From contig JAFAYV010000073.1 of assembly GCA_019240115.1 (NCBI GenBank), forward strand, positions 1-49,536: a stretch of DNA of 49,536 nucleotides, in the 5' to 3' direction. Below, piece by piece: positions 33,911 to 42,693 of the stretch. The notes beneath the pieces are model-generated. The model had not been told where the DNA came from. It made no database searches and saw nothing but the letters and a program-made list of their open reading frames with translations. The DNA comes from Solirubrobacterales bacterium. GTDB taxonomy: Bacteria > Actinomycetota > Thermoleophilia > Solirubrobacterales > Solirubrobacteraceae. A program made the translations under genes and the position numbers. Positions within the stretch are counted from its first letter, which is position 1, and each line of letters opens with the position of its first letter.

Positions 33911-34191
33911 GCATTCAGATCGCCGACATCACGTTCGACCGCGTCGACTACGACGCCGAAGGCGACGTCCTCTACCTCCACCACGGCGCCCCCTCGACCG
34001 CCGTCGAATTCGACGCCTCACCGGAGGGCCACGCCTTGCGCTTCGACGAGCACGACAACCTCGTCGGAGTGACGATCATCAACGTCCGCTGGCTCCTCGA
34101 GCACGAGGGCGAGATCACGCTCACGATTCCCTCCCGCGAGCAGATCCGCCTGGGACCGATGCAGCTCCACGACGCACTCGCCGCGGTATAG
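33907..34191 (+). CDS. DUF2283 family protein, probable antitoxin partner
   Basis: 94 residues. The DUF2283 hallmarks are present: D-x-E-G-D-V-L-Y-L-H-H-G, then A-L-R-F-D-E-H-D-N-L-V-G-V-T-I-I-N-V-R-W-L-L. Members are small beta-rich proteins that often sit beside small nuclease-like genes. It overlaps the preceding gene, so a two-gene module is likely. Confidence 0.8.
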   Translation: MSIQIADITFDRVDYDAEGDVLYLHHGAPSTAVEFDASPEGHALRFDEHDNLVGVTIINVRWLLEHEGEITLTIPSREQIRLGPMQLHDALAAV

Positions 34192-34364
34192 GAGAACCCT
34201 TGCGGGCGCCTGCCACGCACGTGTCGCCCCGCCTCTACCCCCGAGCGCGCGCTCTCTTGGGCGGCCGCGATCGTCCGACGCAGCGCATGGAAGTCGGTTC
34301 GGACGATCGAAAGTTGCCGAAACGCTCATCCGCGGGGTCGGCGAGCCGAGGATCGCCTTCGCGG

Positions 34365-36047
34365 GAGGCTGTCGGAATATCGGTGCTGTCTGGCGGGTTT
34401 AAGACACTTCGGGTATGGCTCGAGAATTCGTTGGTGCGCAGCGTGAGCAGTTGTTGTTGATGCCGCCGTCGTTGACGGAGTGGCTGCCTGAGGATCATCT
34501 GGTGTGGTCGGTGCTGGGCGCGGTTGAGCAGCTGGATCTTGGGCGTTTTGAAGCGGCGTATCGCCTCGGTGCTGCGGGTCGAGCGTCCTATGACCCGGCG
34601 ATGATGGTCGCGTTGCTGCTCTACGCGTATGCGCGCGGGATCAGGTCGTCGCGGGGGATCGAGCGGGCGTGCTGGGAGGACGTCGCGTTCAAGGTGATCT
34701 GCGGGATGCGCACCCCGGATCACTCCACGATCGCGGAGTTCCGCCGCCGGCACGAGTTAGAGATCGGCGAGCTGTTTGATGAGGTGCTTGGGTTGTGCCG
34801 GGAGGCGGGTCTGGTGTCGGTCGGGGTGATCGCTATCGATGGGACCAAGGTCAAGGCCAACGCGTCGATGGATCAGAACCGCGACTACCGCGAGTTGGTC
34901 GGCCAGATCCTGCGCGAGGCCGAAGAGATCGACCGTCGCGAAGACGAGCTCTACGGTCCGGATCGCGGTGATGAGCTGCCCGCTCAGCTGCGGACCGCGG
35001 AAGGTCGCCGGCAGGCGTTGGCAGACGCCAAGCGGCGGCTGGCCGAGCGCAAGGGTCGGTCGATCGGCGAGGAGCCCGTCGTCGAGTTGGAGGTCGATCT
35101 GGAGCAGCTGGTGCTCGCCCGTCCGGTGCTGCGACGCGGCGGGCGACGCGAGTGGACGCGGATTGCGCGTCGCGAGCTTGATGCCCATCACGCCCAGCAG
35201 GCGCGCGCGGTCCCGCGTGATCGGGAGGATCGGATGCTGGGGGCGCTTGACCGCTTTGAGCAGAGCCACCGCGTCGAGCTGGGCGCTCATGAGGCGTATG
35301 ACCGGTGGCGCGTGACCGCCCGGGATACCAAGGGCCGGGTGCTGAAGGGCAACAGCCAGCCGTTCACGGCACCGGAGCTGTCCGAGGGGCGGATCAATCT
35401 GTCTGACCCGGACTCCAGGGTGATGCGCACCAAGGGCGGCCCACCGCATCAGTCCTACAACGCGCAGGCCGCCGTCAACGAGCGCCAGATCATCCTCGCT
35501 GCCGAGATCACCGTCGAAGCTCCCGACTTCGGGCACCTGGAGCCGATGCTCGACACCGCGCTTGATCATCTGCACCGCCACGGCGTCAGCGACTTGCCCT
35601 ACGCAGTGGTCGCCGACGCGGGCTATTGGCATACCGCGCAGATGCGTGCGATCACTGCGCGTGGGATACAGGTGCTCGTCCCACCCGACGGCGGGAAACG
35701 CCAGGGCACACGCCCAGGCTGGGAGCATGGGCTCTATGACCAGATGCGCCAGACCCTGGCCACCGAGACTGGCCGCGCCCGTTACGCGCTGCGCAAGATC
35801 ACCATCGAGCCGGTCTACGGGCAGATCAAGCACAACCGCGGTGTGGCGCGGTTTATGCGAAGAGGCCGAGCCGCCGTGCAGTCAGCGTGGCGGCTGGTCA
35901 CCGCCACCCGCAACCTCTTGAAGCTTCACAGCCACTGGACCGCCGCCACCGCCTGACATCATTGGCCGCCGGCGGCCGTGGGACCGGTGTCCGCACAAAC
36001 GCTCAGCCAGCCCGAAAACCCGCTTGTTCCGCATTTCCGACAGCCTC
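34365..36047 (+). mobile_element. IS1182-like insertion sequence with 13-bp perfect inverted ends
   Basis: GAGGCTGTCGGAA at 34365-34377 is inverted at 36035-36047. The 1.68-kb interval holds one transposase, as expected for the family. Outside the ends, GTTCGGACGATCG (34297-34309) has an inverted partner CGACCGTCCGAAC (36057-36069, one mismatch), so the true ends or an insertion into an inverted structure need checking. I saw no clear target duplication. Confidence 0.7.
34415..35956 (+). CDS. IS1182-family transposase
   Basis: 513 residues, complete. The N-terminal domain (DUF772-type) is W-L-P-E-D-H-L-V-W-x-V-L ... Y-D-P-A-M-M-V-A-L-L-L-Y-A-Y-A-R-G-I-R-S-S-R-G-I-E. The catalytic DDE residues are in I-A-I-D-G-T-K-V-K-A-N-A-S, V-V-A-D-A-G-Y-W and E-P-V-Y-G-Q-I-K-H-N-R. 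Domain order and length match IS1182 transposases, so this copy may still be active. Confidence 0.92.
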   Translation: MAREFVGAQREQLLLMPPSLTEWLPEDHLVWSVLGAVEQLDLGRFEAAYRLGAAGRASYDPAMMVALLLYAYARGIRSSRGIERACWEDVAFKVICGMRTPDHSTIAEFRRRHELEIGELFDEVLGLCREAGLVSVGVIAIDGTKVKANASMDQNRDYRELVGQILREAEEIDRREDELYGPDRGDELPAQLRTAEGRRQALADAKRRLAERKGRSIGEEPVVELEVDLEQLVLARPVLRRGGRREWTRIARRELDAHHAQQARAVPRDREDRMLGALDRFEQSHRVELGAHEAYDRWRVTARDTKGRVLKGNSQPFTAPELSEGRINLSDPDSRVMRTKGGPPHQSYNAQAAVNERQIILAAEITVEAPDFGHLEPMLDTALDHLHRHGVSDLPYAVVADAGYWHTAQMRAITARGIQVLVPPDGGKRQGTRPGWEHGLYDQMRQTLATETGRARYALRKITIEPVYGQIKHNRGVARFMRRGRAAVQSAWRLVTATRNLLKLHSHWTAATA

Positions 36048-36452
36048 GCGGCGAAGCGACCGTCCGAACCGCGCCGGCCGCCTGAGTCCTATCTGTCGGA
36101 TCTGTCGGTTGCGATCGTCAGCTCCGGCGCGGAACGCGATCGAGACGCGAGTAGTCTCGGATGGCATGCGAAAGCGAGTTCGCAGGTACGGCTGGCAAGG
36201 CATGAGATTGAGAAACGGCTCACGACCGCCGGAAAGGTCGTGCACTATCCGTCGGGCGACCACAGCGGCGGGGCCGTCATCGGATCGATGCCGACGCCAC
36301 CGGACGGTGACTTGGCGGACGCAGTGGACCACTTCATGTCGAAGGCGCTCGACAAGATCGGCGACCACACAAATGTGGCCGTCAGCGAGATCCGTATTTA
36401 CGAAAAATGGGGCAGAACGCACGTGGATGCGCAAGTGCACCCGTTCCGCTGA
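36024..36452 (+). CDS. hypothetical protein, 5' end lost or altered by the insertion sequence
   Basis: 142 residues as written. The first ~25 are coded by the IS end and look unnatural; the rest (HEIEKRLTTAGKVVHYPSGDHSGGAVIG ... DAVDHFMSKALDKIGDHTNVAVSEIRIYEKWGRTHVDAQVHPFR) looks like a real domain. It is probably the 3' part of a gene interrupted by the IS. No family recognised. Confidence 0.4.
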   Translation: MFRISDSLAAKRPSEPRRPPESYLSDLSVAIVSSGAERDRDASSLGWHAKASSQVRLARHEIEKRLTTAGKVVHYPSGDHSGGAVIGSMPTPPDGDLADAVDHFMSKALDKIGDHTNVAVSEIRIYEKWGRTHVDAQVHPFR

Positions 36453-36748
36453 GGGAAAACTTACGCTGTGCGCGGTCGTTCACAACTCGGCGAGTTTCCC
36501 TCCTGACCGTCCTCAGATGCACGAAGACTTGGCCGGGGGGTGAACCCGATCGCCCAGCCTGGCCGCGGCTACCGGAGTCGCGGCAACGCGATCGCGAGCG
36601 GTCCCGCGGTTCGACGATCGGATCCGCGGCCAAGAGGTCTCGGCGAGAGGTTCGCCCGGAGTCTCGAGCCTGACTGCGGGCGACGGCGCGGACCAGCTGC
36701 GTGACCGCGCGCGCTGAGCCGCAGCCGACTGGTTGCCGGGGCGCCGTT

Positions 36749-37888
36749 TCAGCGAGTCAGGCCGCTTTCCACCGCGGTCGTGAACGCGTTGAACACCTCG
36801 ACGGATGGTGGCAGGACCTGGGTGATGAGCACGGCCGCGAGATCGTGCTCCGACCACGAGTACCACAGGGTTCCGAGCCCGCCGCCCCAGCCATAACGGC
36901 GACCAACGGAAGTCTCGATCACGCCGACCCCGTAACCCCACCCACCGGAATCGAGAAACGTCGCCGCTGACGGCCCCGCTCGCTGTTCGGACGTGAGTTG
37001 GTCGGTGGTCATCGCAGTCACCGAGGACGAGCTCAGAAGCCCGCCGCCTCCGCCGAGCAGCATCCCCGCAAAACGCAGCAGGTCACCGGCGGTCGACACC
37101 AGGCCGCCCCGCCCGTCGGGAAACGGTGGCTGGGATGCCCACCGACTGTCAGCAACGGCATCGAACAGCTCGAGACCGTTCTGGCCGCGGACGAAGGCCG
37201 GGACGAGACGTCTTGGATCGGCCACGAAGCCCGTCGCGGTCATCCCGAGCGGCGTGAACAAGCGATCGGCGAGGGTCACGTCGAGCGGGCAGCCAGCCGC
37301 CCGGGCGACCAGGACGCCAAGGACCGCGAACGCCAGCTCGTAGCGCCAGACGCTGCCCGGCTGCTCGAGCAGCGGCAGCTTCGCGAAGCGTGCCATCCAC
37401 TCATCGGGTGGAGGGAGGGCAGGCGGGTCGGGAGGGCCGAACCCGAGTTCGAGCTCGGTGGCCGCGTCAACAGCCGCGCATTCACTCTCGAACACCCACC
37501 CGAACCCCAGCCGCATCGTCAGCAAGTCCTCGACGGTGATCGGCCGGCGTGCCGGCTCGGCCTCGTCGAGGGGGCCGTCGAGGCGTCGCAAGACACGGCG
37601 ATTGGCGAGCTCGGGAAGGAAGCGTTCGACGGGGTCATCGAGGCGCAGCACACCGTCCTGGGCCAGCAACAGTGTCAGGGCCGCGACCAGCGACTTGGTA
37701 TTCGAGCTGATCCGGACCTGGGCATCGACGGGCAACGGATCGTCGACGGCGGGCGCAGTCGTTCCCAGCGCGTCGACGATCGTCTCCCCGCGATGTCGCA
37801 CGCCGACAACGGCCCCAGGCACAACGCCCGCCTGCACGAACGGACCGATCGCGGCGGTCAACCGTTGGGTCCACACCCGACTCATCAT
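36749..37888 (-). CDS. serine hydrolase of the beta-lactamase/EstB family
   Basis: 379 residues from ATG at 37888 (a second ATG at 37885). The S-x-x-K nucleophile is S-N-T-K (about residue 62), followed by L-L-L-A-Q-D-G-V-L-R-L-D-D-P-V and L-L-T-M-R-L-G-F. The tyrosine region is W-R-Y-E-L-A-F, the C-terminal motif G-W-G-G-G-L. It has no signal peptide, so it is likely a cytosolic esterase or peptidase-like enzyme rather than a drug-resistance beta-lactamase. Confidence 0.88.
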   Translation of the reverse strand: MMSRVWTQRLTAAIGPFVQAGVVPGAVVGVRHRGETIVDALGTTAPAVDDPLPVDAQVRISSNTKSLVAALTLLLAQDGVLRLDDPVERFLPELANRRVLRRLDGPLDEAEPARRPITVEDLLTMRLGFGWVFESECAAVDAATELELGFGPPDPPALPPPDEWMARFAKLPLLEQPGSVWRYELAFAVLGVLVARAAGCPLDVTLADRLFTPLGMTATGFVADPRRLVPAFVRGQNGLELFDAVADSRWASQPPFPDGRGGLVSTAGDLLRFAGMLLGGGGGLLSSSSVTAMTTDQLTSEQRAGPSAATFLDSGGWGYGVGVIETSVGRRYGWGGGLGTLWYSWSEHDLAAVLITQVLPPSVEVFNAFTTAVESGLTR

Positions 37889-38490
37889 CGCACCGGCAGC
37901 CGCGATCACGATCGGACGCACGTGCAGCGCAGCGACCCGGAAGCTCTGCCAGTGCGAGAACGGCGCCGCAGACAGCCGTCGCTCGCGTGGCTCCCCAGGG
38001 CCGCCGAGTCGGCGCCGCTTCCCTGCGGTCCGCGCTCAGCGGGACGCGTGAGGTCGCCGACGGAAGGCGCGTAAGAACACGAGAGCGGGCCTGGGGCTGG
38101 TCGTAGTGTGCCGGCCGAGGATGGCTGCGCCGCGTGCCTAGACCGGTCGTGGCGCCCGCGCTGCCGCTTTGCTCGGCGACTGGTCGCAGTGCTGTGCTCG
38201 GGGTCGGGGCTGGTTGTCCCCGTCCGCGCCAATGTTCGCAGCAGCCCGGAGGGCCGGGCGCGGACCTGGGGAGCGGCCACCGGCAGGGTTGGGAGGATCC
38301 AGCTCGTGTACTGATCAGCGACCGCGCTGGCCCCCGTTGCGCGGAGGGGTATGATCGCGCGGCGGGCGCGCAAAGGCCCTGCTGATTCGTCACCCCAGTG
38401 CAGTGATGGCGGCCGTCGACCCGGGGCATGAGAGTGAACGGGCGATCCGACCGCCACCCAGAGTTCATTCGATCAGTGAAGGAGCGCACG
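37889..38490. other. 600 bases without a credible gene
   Basis: Between the hydrolase and the PrmC-like gene. Short open frames on both strands are arginine/proline-rich shadows. It must hold both divergent promoters, but I found no clear -35/-10 pair. The ribosome site AAGGAG (38477-38482) of the next gene is at its right edge. Confidence 0.4.
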
Positions 38491-39951
38491 ATGCTGACGA
38501 GCACGCTAAGCGGTGAGCCTGACACTCGGGGGCATGTCCGGGGGGGTGAGCGTCCCGTTGGCGGCGGCGCTCGGCTGTCGTCTCAGCGCTCAGCGGTAGG
38601 GCTCGGGGAGACGTCGGCGATTCCGCGCTGGTCATGTGCTGGTAGCGGGCTGGCGGTGACGGTGGCAGACGCGCTGGCTCGCGCGGAGTTGGCGATCCAG
38701 AGCTCGCCGAATCCGGACTGGAGGGGCGGGCATCGCAGCTTGCATGGGCGGAGCGACGCGCGCCTGTTGTTGGCGGACGCGCTCGGTGTGTCCCGCGTGG
38801 GTGAGTCTGATCTGTCACGCACGCTCGGCGGGTCTGAACGCGTGCGGTTCGGTGAGCTCGTCGATCGTCGGGTCGCCGGCGAGCCGCTGGCCCAGATCCT
38901 CGGGTACGCGATCTTTCGCGGCTTGCGCGTCGGCGTCCCGGCGCACGTGTTCGTGCCTCGGGCGTCGAGCGCGCGACTGGTTGAGGAGGCTGTCTCGAGG
39001 ATCGAGCGGCGTTCTGGTCCGGCGGTGGTCGATGTCGGGACCGGCACGGGAGCGGTGGCGCTCGCGGTCGCAAACGAGGCGCCCTGCTCACGGGTGTGGG
39101 CGCTCGATATCGACCCTAATGCCGTCGCAGCGGCTCGCCGCAACGTGGATGACCTCGGCCTGCCCAACGTGACGGTCACGCGGAGCAACCTGCTTCGAGG
39201 GATGCCCTCGCGACTGCGCGGAAGGGTCGATATGGTCACCGCCCATCTGCCCTACGTCTCCGCAGCAGCGTTCGACGGCCTGCCGCGTCAGCTGACGGAA
39301 TTTGAGCCGTGCGCGGCCCTGTCTGATGGCTCGAACGATGGTCTCGGCGCGGTTCGTCGCCTCGCCTGCGAGCTACCTGCCTGGCTGCGGCCGGGCGGTC
39401 GATTCGCGATCGAGATCTCACCCGAGCTGGCGAAGCCAACAGCAGCCGTGCTCAGGCTGGCGGGGTTTGCCGATCTGTGCTGCCTCGAAGGCGAGTACGG
39501 CACCCAGCTCGTGGTCGGACGGCAGCCCCGAGCCCGATCGCCCCGCCGGCTTTCGGCCGCGATTCTGATCGCGGCCGCGGCGCTGAGCCCCGCGTTGGCA
39601 GACCCCGCCGCCGCAAACGCCTCCCACAAGAAGAACCAAGCAAAGTATGACGTTCTGTCCGCTGAGCTCTTGGCCGGCGATCACGGGCTGGTTGTCCACG
39701 GAAGGGGAGGCTGCGCGCGCGGTGACAGAGTTTTCTTGACCGTTACGATCAAACAAGGAGGGCGCGTCGCGCGCGGGGCCTGGGCCAAACACAGCTGCAC
39801 CGGCCTGCAAGTGCCATTCACACTCACCGCTAACGCCACCAGCGGGACGTTTCACAAGGGCAGCGCCACCTCGGTCTGTGTCTCGGTGTGGAAGCGGAAC
39901 GGCCGCACCGTGAGCGATGCCCGGGTCCAGAAGAAGGTCACGATCACATAA
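38491..39951 (+). CDS. PrmC/HemK-like methyltransferase fused to a signal-peptide-like secreted domain
   Basis: 486 residues from ATG at 38491 after AAGGAG. Residues ~60-350 follow the PrmC layout: N-terminal helical domain, D-V-G-T-G-T-G-A-V-A-L-A-V-A (SAM), W-A-L-D-I-D-P-N-A-V-A-A-A-R-R-N, and the region that should be N-P-P-Y reads A-H-L-P-Y. Loss of NPP argues against glutamine methylation. After L-V-V-G-R-Q-P-R comes a typical signal peptide (RRLSAAILIAAAALSPALADPAAANA) and ~110 residues resembling an exported beta domain (Cys, Lys/Thr-rich). GTG within LVVG could start a separate secreted protein. Confidence 0.75.
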   Translation: MLTSTLSGEPDTRGHVRGGERPVGGGARLSSQRSAVGLGETSAIPRWSCAGSGLAVTVADALARAELAIQSSPNPDWRGGHRSLHGRSDARLLLADALGVSRVGESDLSRTLGGSERVRFGELVDRRVAGEPLAQILGYAIFRGLRVGVPAHVFVPRASSARLVEEAVSRIERRSGPAVVDVGTGTGAVALAVANEAPCSRVWALDIDPNAVAAARRNVDDLGLPNVTVTRSNLLRGMPSRLRGRVDMVTAHLPYVSAAAFDGLPRQLTEFEPCAALSDGSNDGLGAVRRLACELPAWLRPGGRFAIEISPELAKPTAAVLRLAGFADLCCLEGEYGTQLVVGRQPRARSPRRLSAAILIAAAALSPALADPAAANASHKKNQAKYDVLSAELLAGDHGLVVHGRGGCARGDRVFLTVTIKQGGRVARGAWAKHSCTGLQVPFTLTANATSGTFHKGSATSVCVSVWKRNGRTVSDARVQKKVTIT

Positions 39952-39979
39952 GGCCCGAGCCGGGGCGACCTCGGGCCTT
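39950..39979 (+). terminator. hairpin at the stop of the PrmC-like gene
   Basis: Perfect ten-base stem AAGGCCCGAG/CTCGGGCCTT with a ten-base loop, starting inside the TAA stop. No T tract follows. Confidence 0.55.
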
Positions 39980-40218
39980 GCGCACCGCCGCGCTCGCCGA
40001 TAGTTGCGGGCAAGGAGCCGTCGAGTCGGCGCCATAAGTCCGGCAGGCTACGACCGCCTTCGGACATTGGCAGCCGCGCGTCATGGCCGAAGTGCGCCCC
40101 CGCCGGGCGGCGATTGCAGGTCTCGATCGGGAAGGCGGGGTTCAGTCTTGCAATTCGCCCAGCCGGGGGCATGGCGTCGGGTCGGCCGTTACGCCGGCCG
40201 GCCCGCTGCCCAGTTCGT

Positions 40219-40972
40219 CTAGCGTCTGATCTGTAGCCCGGCGGTGGCGGAGATCGTCGGTGATGGCCGTCCGTGGACGGTGCTGATGATCTCGCTGCTG
40301 TCGATGCCCTGGAGGTAGATGCTCGTGATGCCGAGGTTGGCGTGCCCGAGCTGGCGCTGGATCACAACGAGCGGGACCCGTTCGTGCGCGATCTCGACCG
40401 CGTGCGCGTGCCGCGGCTGGTGGGGAGCGAACCGTCGGCGGATGCCCGCTGCGGCTGCCGCGTGGTGCAGCTGCTTGCGTGCGGCGGACGCCTCCCAGCG
40501 CCGGCCGGCCGTTGGACCGTGGATGACGCAGAGCAGCGCGCCGATGGGGAGCTGGCGGCGGATCTCGAGCCAGGGATCGAGCTGGTCCCATGCCCAGCGA
40601 TCCATCCCGACTTCACGTCGCTTGCCGCCCTTCCCGCGCCGGACGAGCACGGCGCCACGGCTGCGGTCAAGGTCGCTCTCCTGGAGAGCGAGCGCCTCGC
40701 TGATCGCGGTCCCGCCCGCCAGAGCATCACTATCAGCGCGCGGAGCCGGACACCGTCGGGCGTTCGCCGAGCGTGCGCATGACCTCGATGATCTCCTCGA
40801 TCGTCGGCGGGTCCGCCGGGTATTGCGCGCCCTCGTTGCGAGGCGGGCGGCCGCGGTGATAGCCGGGCAGGTCGTCGGCGAGCGCCGGTGCCCAGCGGCG
40901 TCCAGTAGAACGGATTGCATGGATCCTCCTTGGGTCGGGGATTGACTTGACAATCCGTTGCTGTACTGCCAT
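40219..40972 (-). pseudogene. second tyrosine recombinase, frameshifted and lacking Arg I
   Basis: Three frames together give a XerC-like protein: MAVQQRIVKSIPDPRR...PTIEEIIEVMRTLGERPTVSG, then V-R-L-R-A-L-I-V-M-L-W-R-A-G, then I-S-E-A-L-A-L-Q-E-S-D-L-D...H-Q-P-R-H-A-H-A...L-G-H-A-N...Y-L-Q. There are at least two frameshifts (near 40745 and 40705). The position of the first catalytic arginine (usually L-R-I-S-E-A) reads T-A-I-S-E-A. It is inactive; it may derive from a different element that merged with this island. Confidence 0.8.
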
Positions 40973-40982
40973 TGTGAGTACA
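40943..40982 (+). promoter_or_regulatory. promoter and palindrome of the tacA-like gene
   Basis: TTGACA (40947-40952), 17 bases, then CATTGT (40970-40975). This would start transcription at the A of the ATG (40982), giving a leaderless message; no Shine-Dalgarno is present. TGTACT...AGTACA (40962-40967 and 40977-40982) forms a palindrome across the -10 and the start codon, fitting autorepression by the antitoxin. Confidence 0.6.
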
Positions 40983-41260
40983 TGTCAACCATCAAGGAAG
41001 AGCGGCTTCAGATCAGGGTCGATCCGGCGGACAAGCTGCTGCTCGAACGGGCGGCCGCCGCCTCGCATCTGAACGTCTCAGCGTTCGTCGTCCAGGCCGC
41101 AGCCGCAAAAGCCGAGGAGATCCTCGCCGAGCGCTCAAGCATTCGACTCTCCCACCAGGCGGCGCTGGCGTTCAGCGAGGCGCTCGAACGGCCCGCTGAG
41201 GTCAACGCCCGGCTCGCCAAGGCGCTGCGTCGCAAGCGCAAGTTCAGCTGGCTTGATTGA
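40982..41260 (+). CDS. DUF1778 ribbon-helix-helix antitoxin (TacA type)
   Basis: 92 residues from ATG at 40982. The N-terminus (KEERLQIRVDPADKLLLERAAAASHLNVSAFVVQAA) is the ribbon-helix-helix DNA-binding part; the C-terminal F-S-E-A-L-E-R-P-A segment is the toxin-neutralising tail. It overlaps the acetyltransferase gene. It represses its own promoter and blocks the toxin. Confidence 0.92.
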   Translation: MSTIKEERLQIRVDPADKLLLERAAAASHLNVSAFVVQAAAAKAEEILAERSSIRLSHQAALAFSEALERPAEVNARLAKALRRKRKFSWLD

Positions 41261-41774
41261 GCTGCGCCGCCCAGCGCTGCTCGATCCGCGCCGACACAAC
41301 CGCGAGCGGTTCGACAGCGGCGAGCCAGTGCTCGACGAATGGCTGCGCCGCTACGCCGGTCAGAACCGTCGCCGCGACACCGCCGCCACCTGGGTAATCG
41401 CTGACACCCACGACATCGTCGTCGCATACGCCAGCGTCGCGATGACCGGGATCGATCGCTCAGCAGCACCGGAGGTGCTCGCCAAGGCCGCGCCCGATCC
41501 CGTCCCCGCGCTGCTGCTTGGCCGCCTCGCAGTCGATCACCGATACGCCGGGCTGGTGATCGGGACCACGCTCGCGGCGCACGTGCTCGCCACCGCAGTC
41601 GAGCTCAACCAGAAGGCGGCATGCCGCGCGGTCGTCGTGACCGCCCTCAACCCACACGCTCGTACCTGGTGGGAACGACTCGGCTTCCATCCGTTTGACC
41701 CGAACGACCCTGACCAACTCGACCTCTACCTCCTGACCGCCGAGATCGACGCCACCCTCCAGCGCCGGCGATAA
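41253..41774 (+). CDS. GNAT-family toxin (TacT type)
   Basis: 173 residues from TTG at 41253, which overlaps the antitoxin stop by eight bases. GNAT fold features: F-D-S-G-E-P-V-L-D-E-W-L near the N-terminus, L-L-L-G-R-L-A-V-D-H-R-Y-A-G-L-V-I-G-T-T-L (acetyl-CoA loop) and W-W-E-R-L-G-F-H-P. Toxins of this class acetylate aminoacyl-tRNA and stop translation. The pair is intact and probably maintains the island. Confidence 0.92.
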   Translation: MIELRRPALLDPRRHNRERFDSGEPVLDEWLRRYAGQNRRRDTAATWVIADTHDIVVAYASVAMTGIDRSAAPEVLAKAAPDPVPALLLGRLAVDHRYAGLVIGTTLAAHVLATAVELNQKAACRAVVVTALNPHARTWWERLGFHPFDPNDPDQLDLYLLTAEIDATLQRRR

Positions 41775-42025
41775 CGGCCCCGTCACCTGGTGTCCGCGCA
41801 CAGGGAGGCTGTCGCGAGCGGCAACGAGATGCCGGTCGGAGCGGTTAGCGAGGTCTTCCGGGCGGCTCGTCACCGGTGGTCCCGTACGGTAAGCGCCGTC
41901 CAGCAGCCTTGGAGCGGCCAGCCGGCGCTTCTGGGTGTGGCGTCCGACCGAGCGATCAGCTCGGCGGACGACGTCGGGGACCGCTCGCGGTGGCGGTACG
42001 CGGGGGCTTGGTCATCGAGCGAGGG

Positions 42026-42628
42026 TCATGTTGCTCGTATTGACTCGAGGTAGCCGCGTAGGCTGCGGGTGCCGCGGGTGAGGGTCTCGGGGTCCTGGGA
42101 GTTGCGCGCGAGGCTCAGGGTTCCCTCGATTTGGGCGACGAGTGCGTGGGCTGCGTCATCGGGGTGGACGGTTGGGGCGAGGATCCCTGACGCGGCTGCT
42201 CGGTCGAGCGCGTCGGCATACGATGCAGTCCAGGTGTCGAAGACTGCGAGGGTGTGTCGGCGGAATCCGTGATCGAGGGGGTTCATCTCCTGCGCGAGGT
42301 TGTTGAGCGGGCAGCCGAGGATCGGTCGCTGTTGTCGTAGGACCTGGGCGCCGCGTTCGAACTCTTTGGCGATCGTCGTCAGTACGTCGTTGGTGTCGCG
42401 CAGGGGGTACACCCATTGGGCGGCGATCATCTCGGCGATCAGTTCGTCCACGACGGTGTAGCCGAACTCTGTCTTGGTGGCGAAGTGATGGAAGAACGCT
42501 CCCTTTGTCACGCCCGTCCGTTTGAGGATCTTCTCCAGCGAGGCGCCTTGGAAGCCGTGGAGGTAGATCTCGTCCTGCCCGATTTCCAGGAGCCGCCTTC
42601 GCGTCGCGCTCGGATCGCGGGTGGTCAT
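42026..42628 (-). CDS. TetR-family transcriptional regulator
   Basis: 200 residues from ATG at 42628. The helix-turn-helix is at ~25-45 (IYLHGFQGASLEKILKRTGVTKGAFFHHFATKTEF). The rest is a helical ligand domain with a Cys (GCPLNNLAQEM), similar to AcrR/QacR-like regulators. It is divergent from a broken NTF2-like gene and has a palindrome in between. Confidence 0.9.
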   Translation of the reverse strand: MTTRDPSATRRRLLEIGQDEIYLHGFQGASLEKILKRTGVTKGAFFHHFATKTEFGYTVVDELIAEMIAAQWVYPLRDTNDVLTTIAKEFERGAQVLRQQRPILGCPLNNLAQEMNPLDHGFRRHTLAVFDTWTASYADALDRAAASGILAPTVHPDDAAHALVAQIEGTLSLARNSQDPETLTRGTRSLRGYLESIRAT

Positions 42629-42649
42629 ATCCGGATGGTATTGTTCTGG

Positions 42650-42665
42650 TACAAACCGGTTGGTA
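42650..42665. promoter_or_regulatory. candidate TetR operator
   Basis: TACAAACCGGTTGGTA is a near-perfect 16-bp palindrome around AACCGGTT, 22 bases upstream of the regulator's start and 28 bases before the divergent pseudogene. Position and symmetry fit autoregulation. Confidence 0.6.
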
Positions 42666-42693
42666 TGTTTGCGAGCTGGGTACTTGAAGCGAC

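Noticed and set aside
36749-37888. drug-resistance beta-lactamase on the island
   Set aside because: It has the SxxK fold but no signal peptide, and its overall pattern fits the broad EstB/class C-like esterase family; resistance cannot be claimed.
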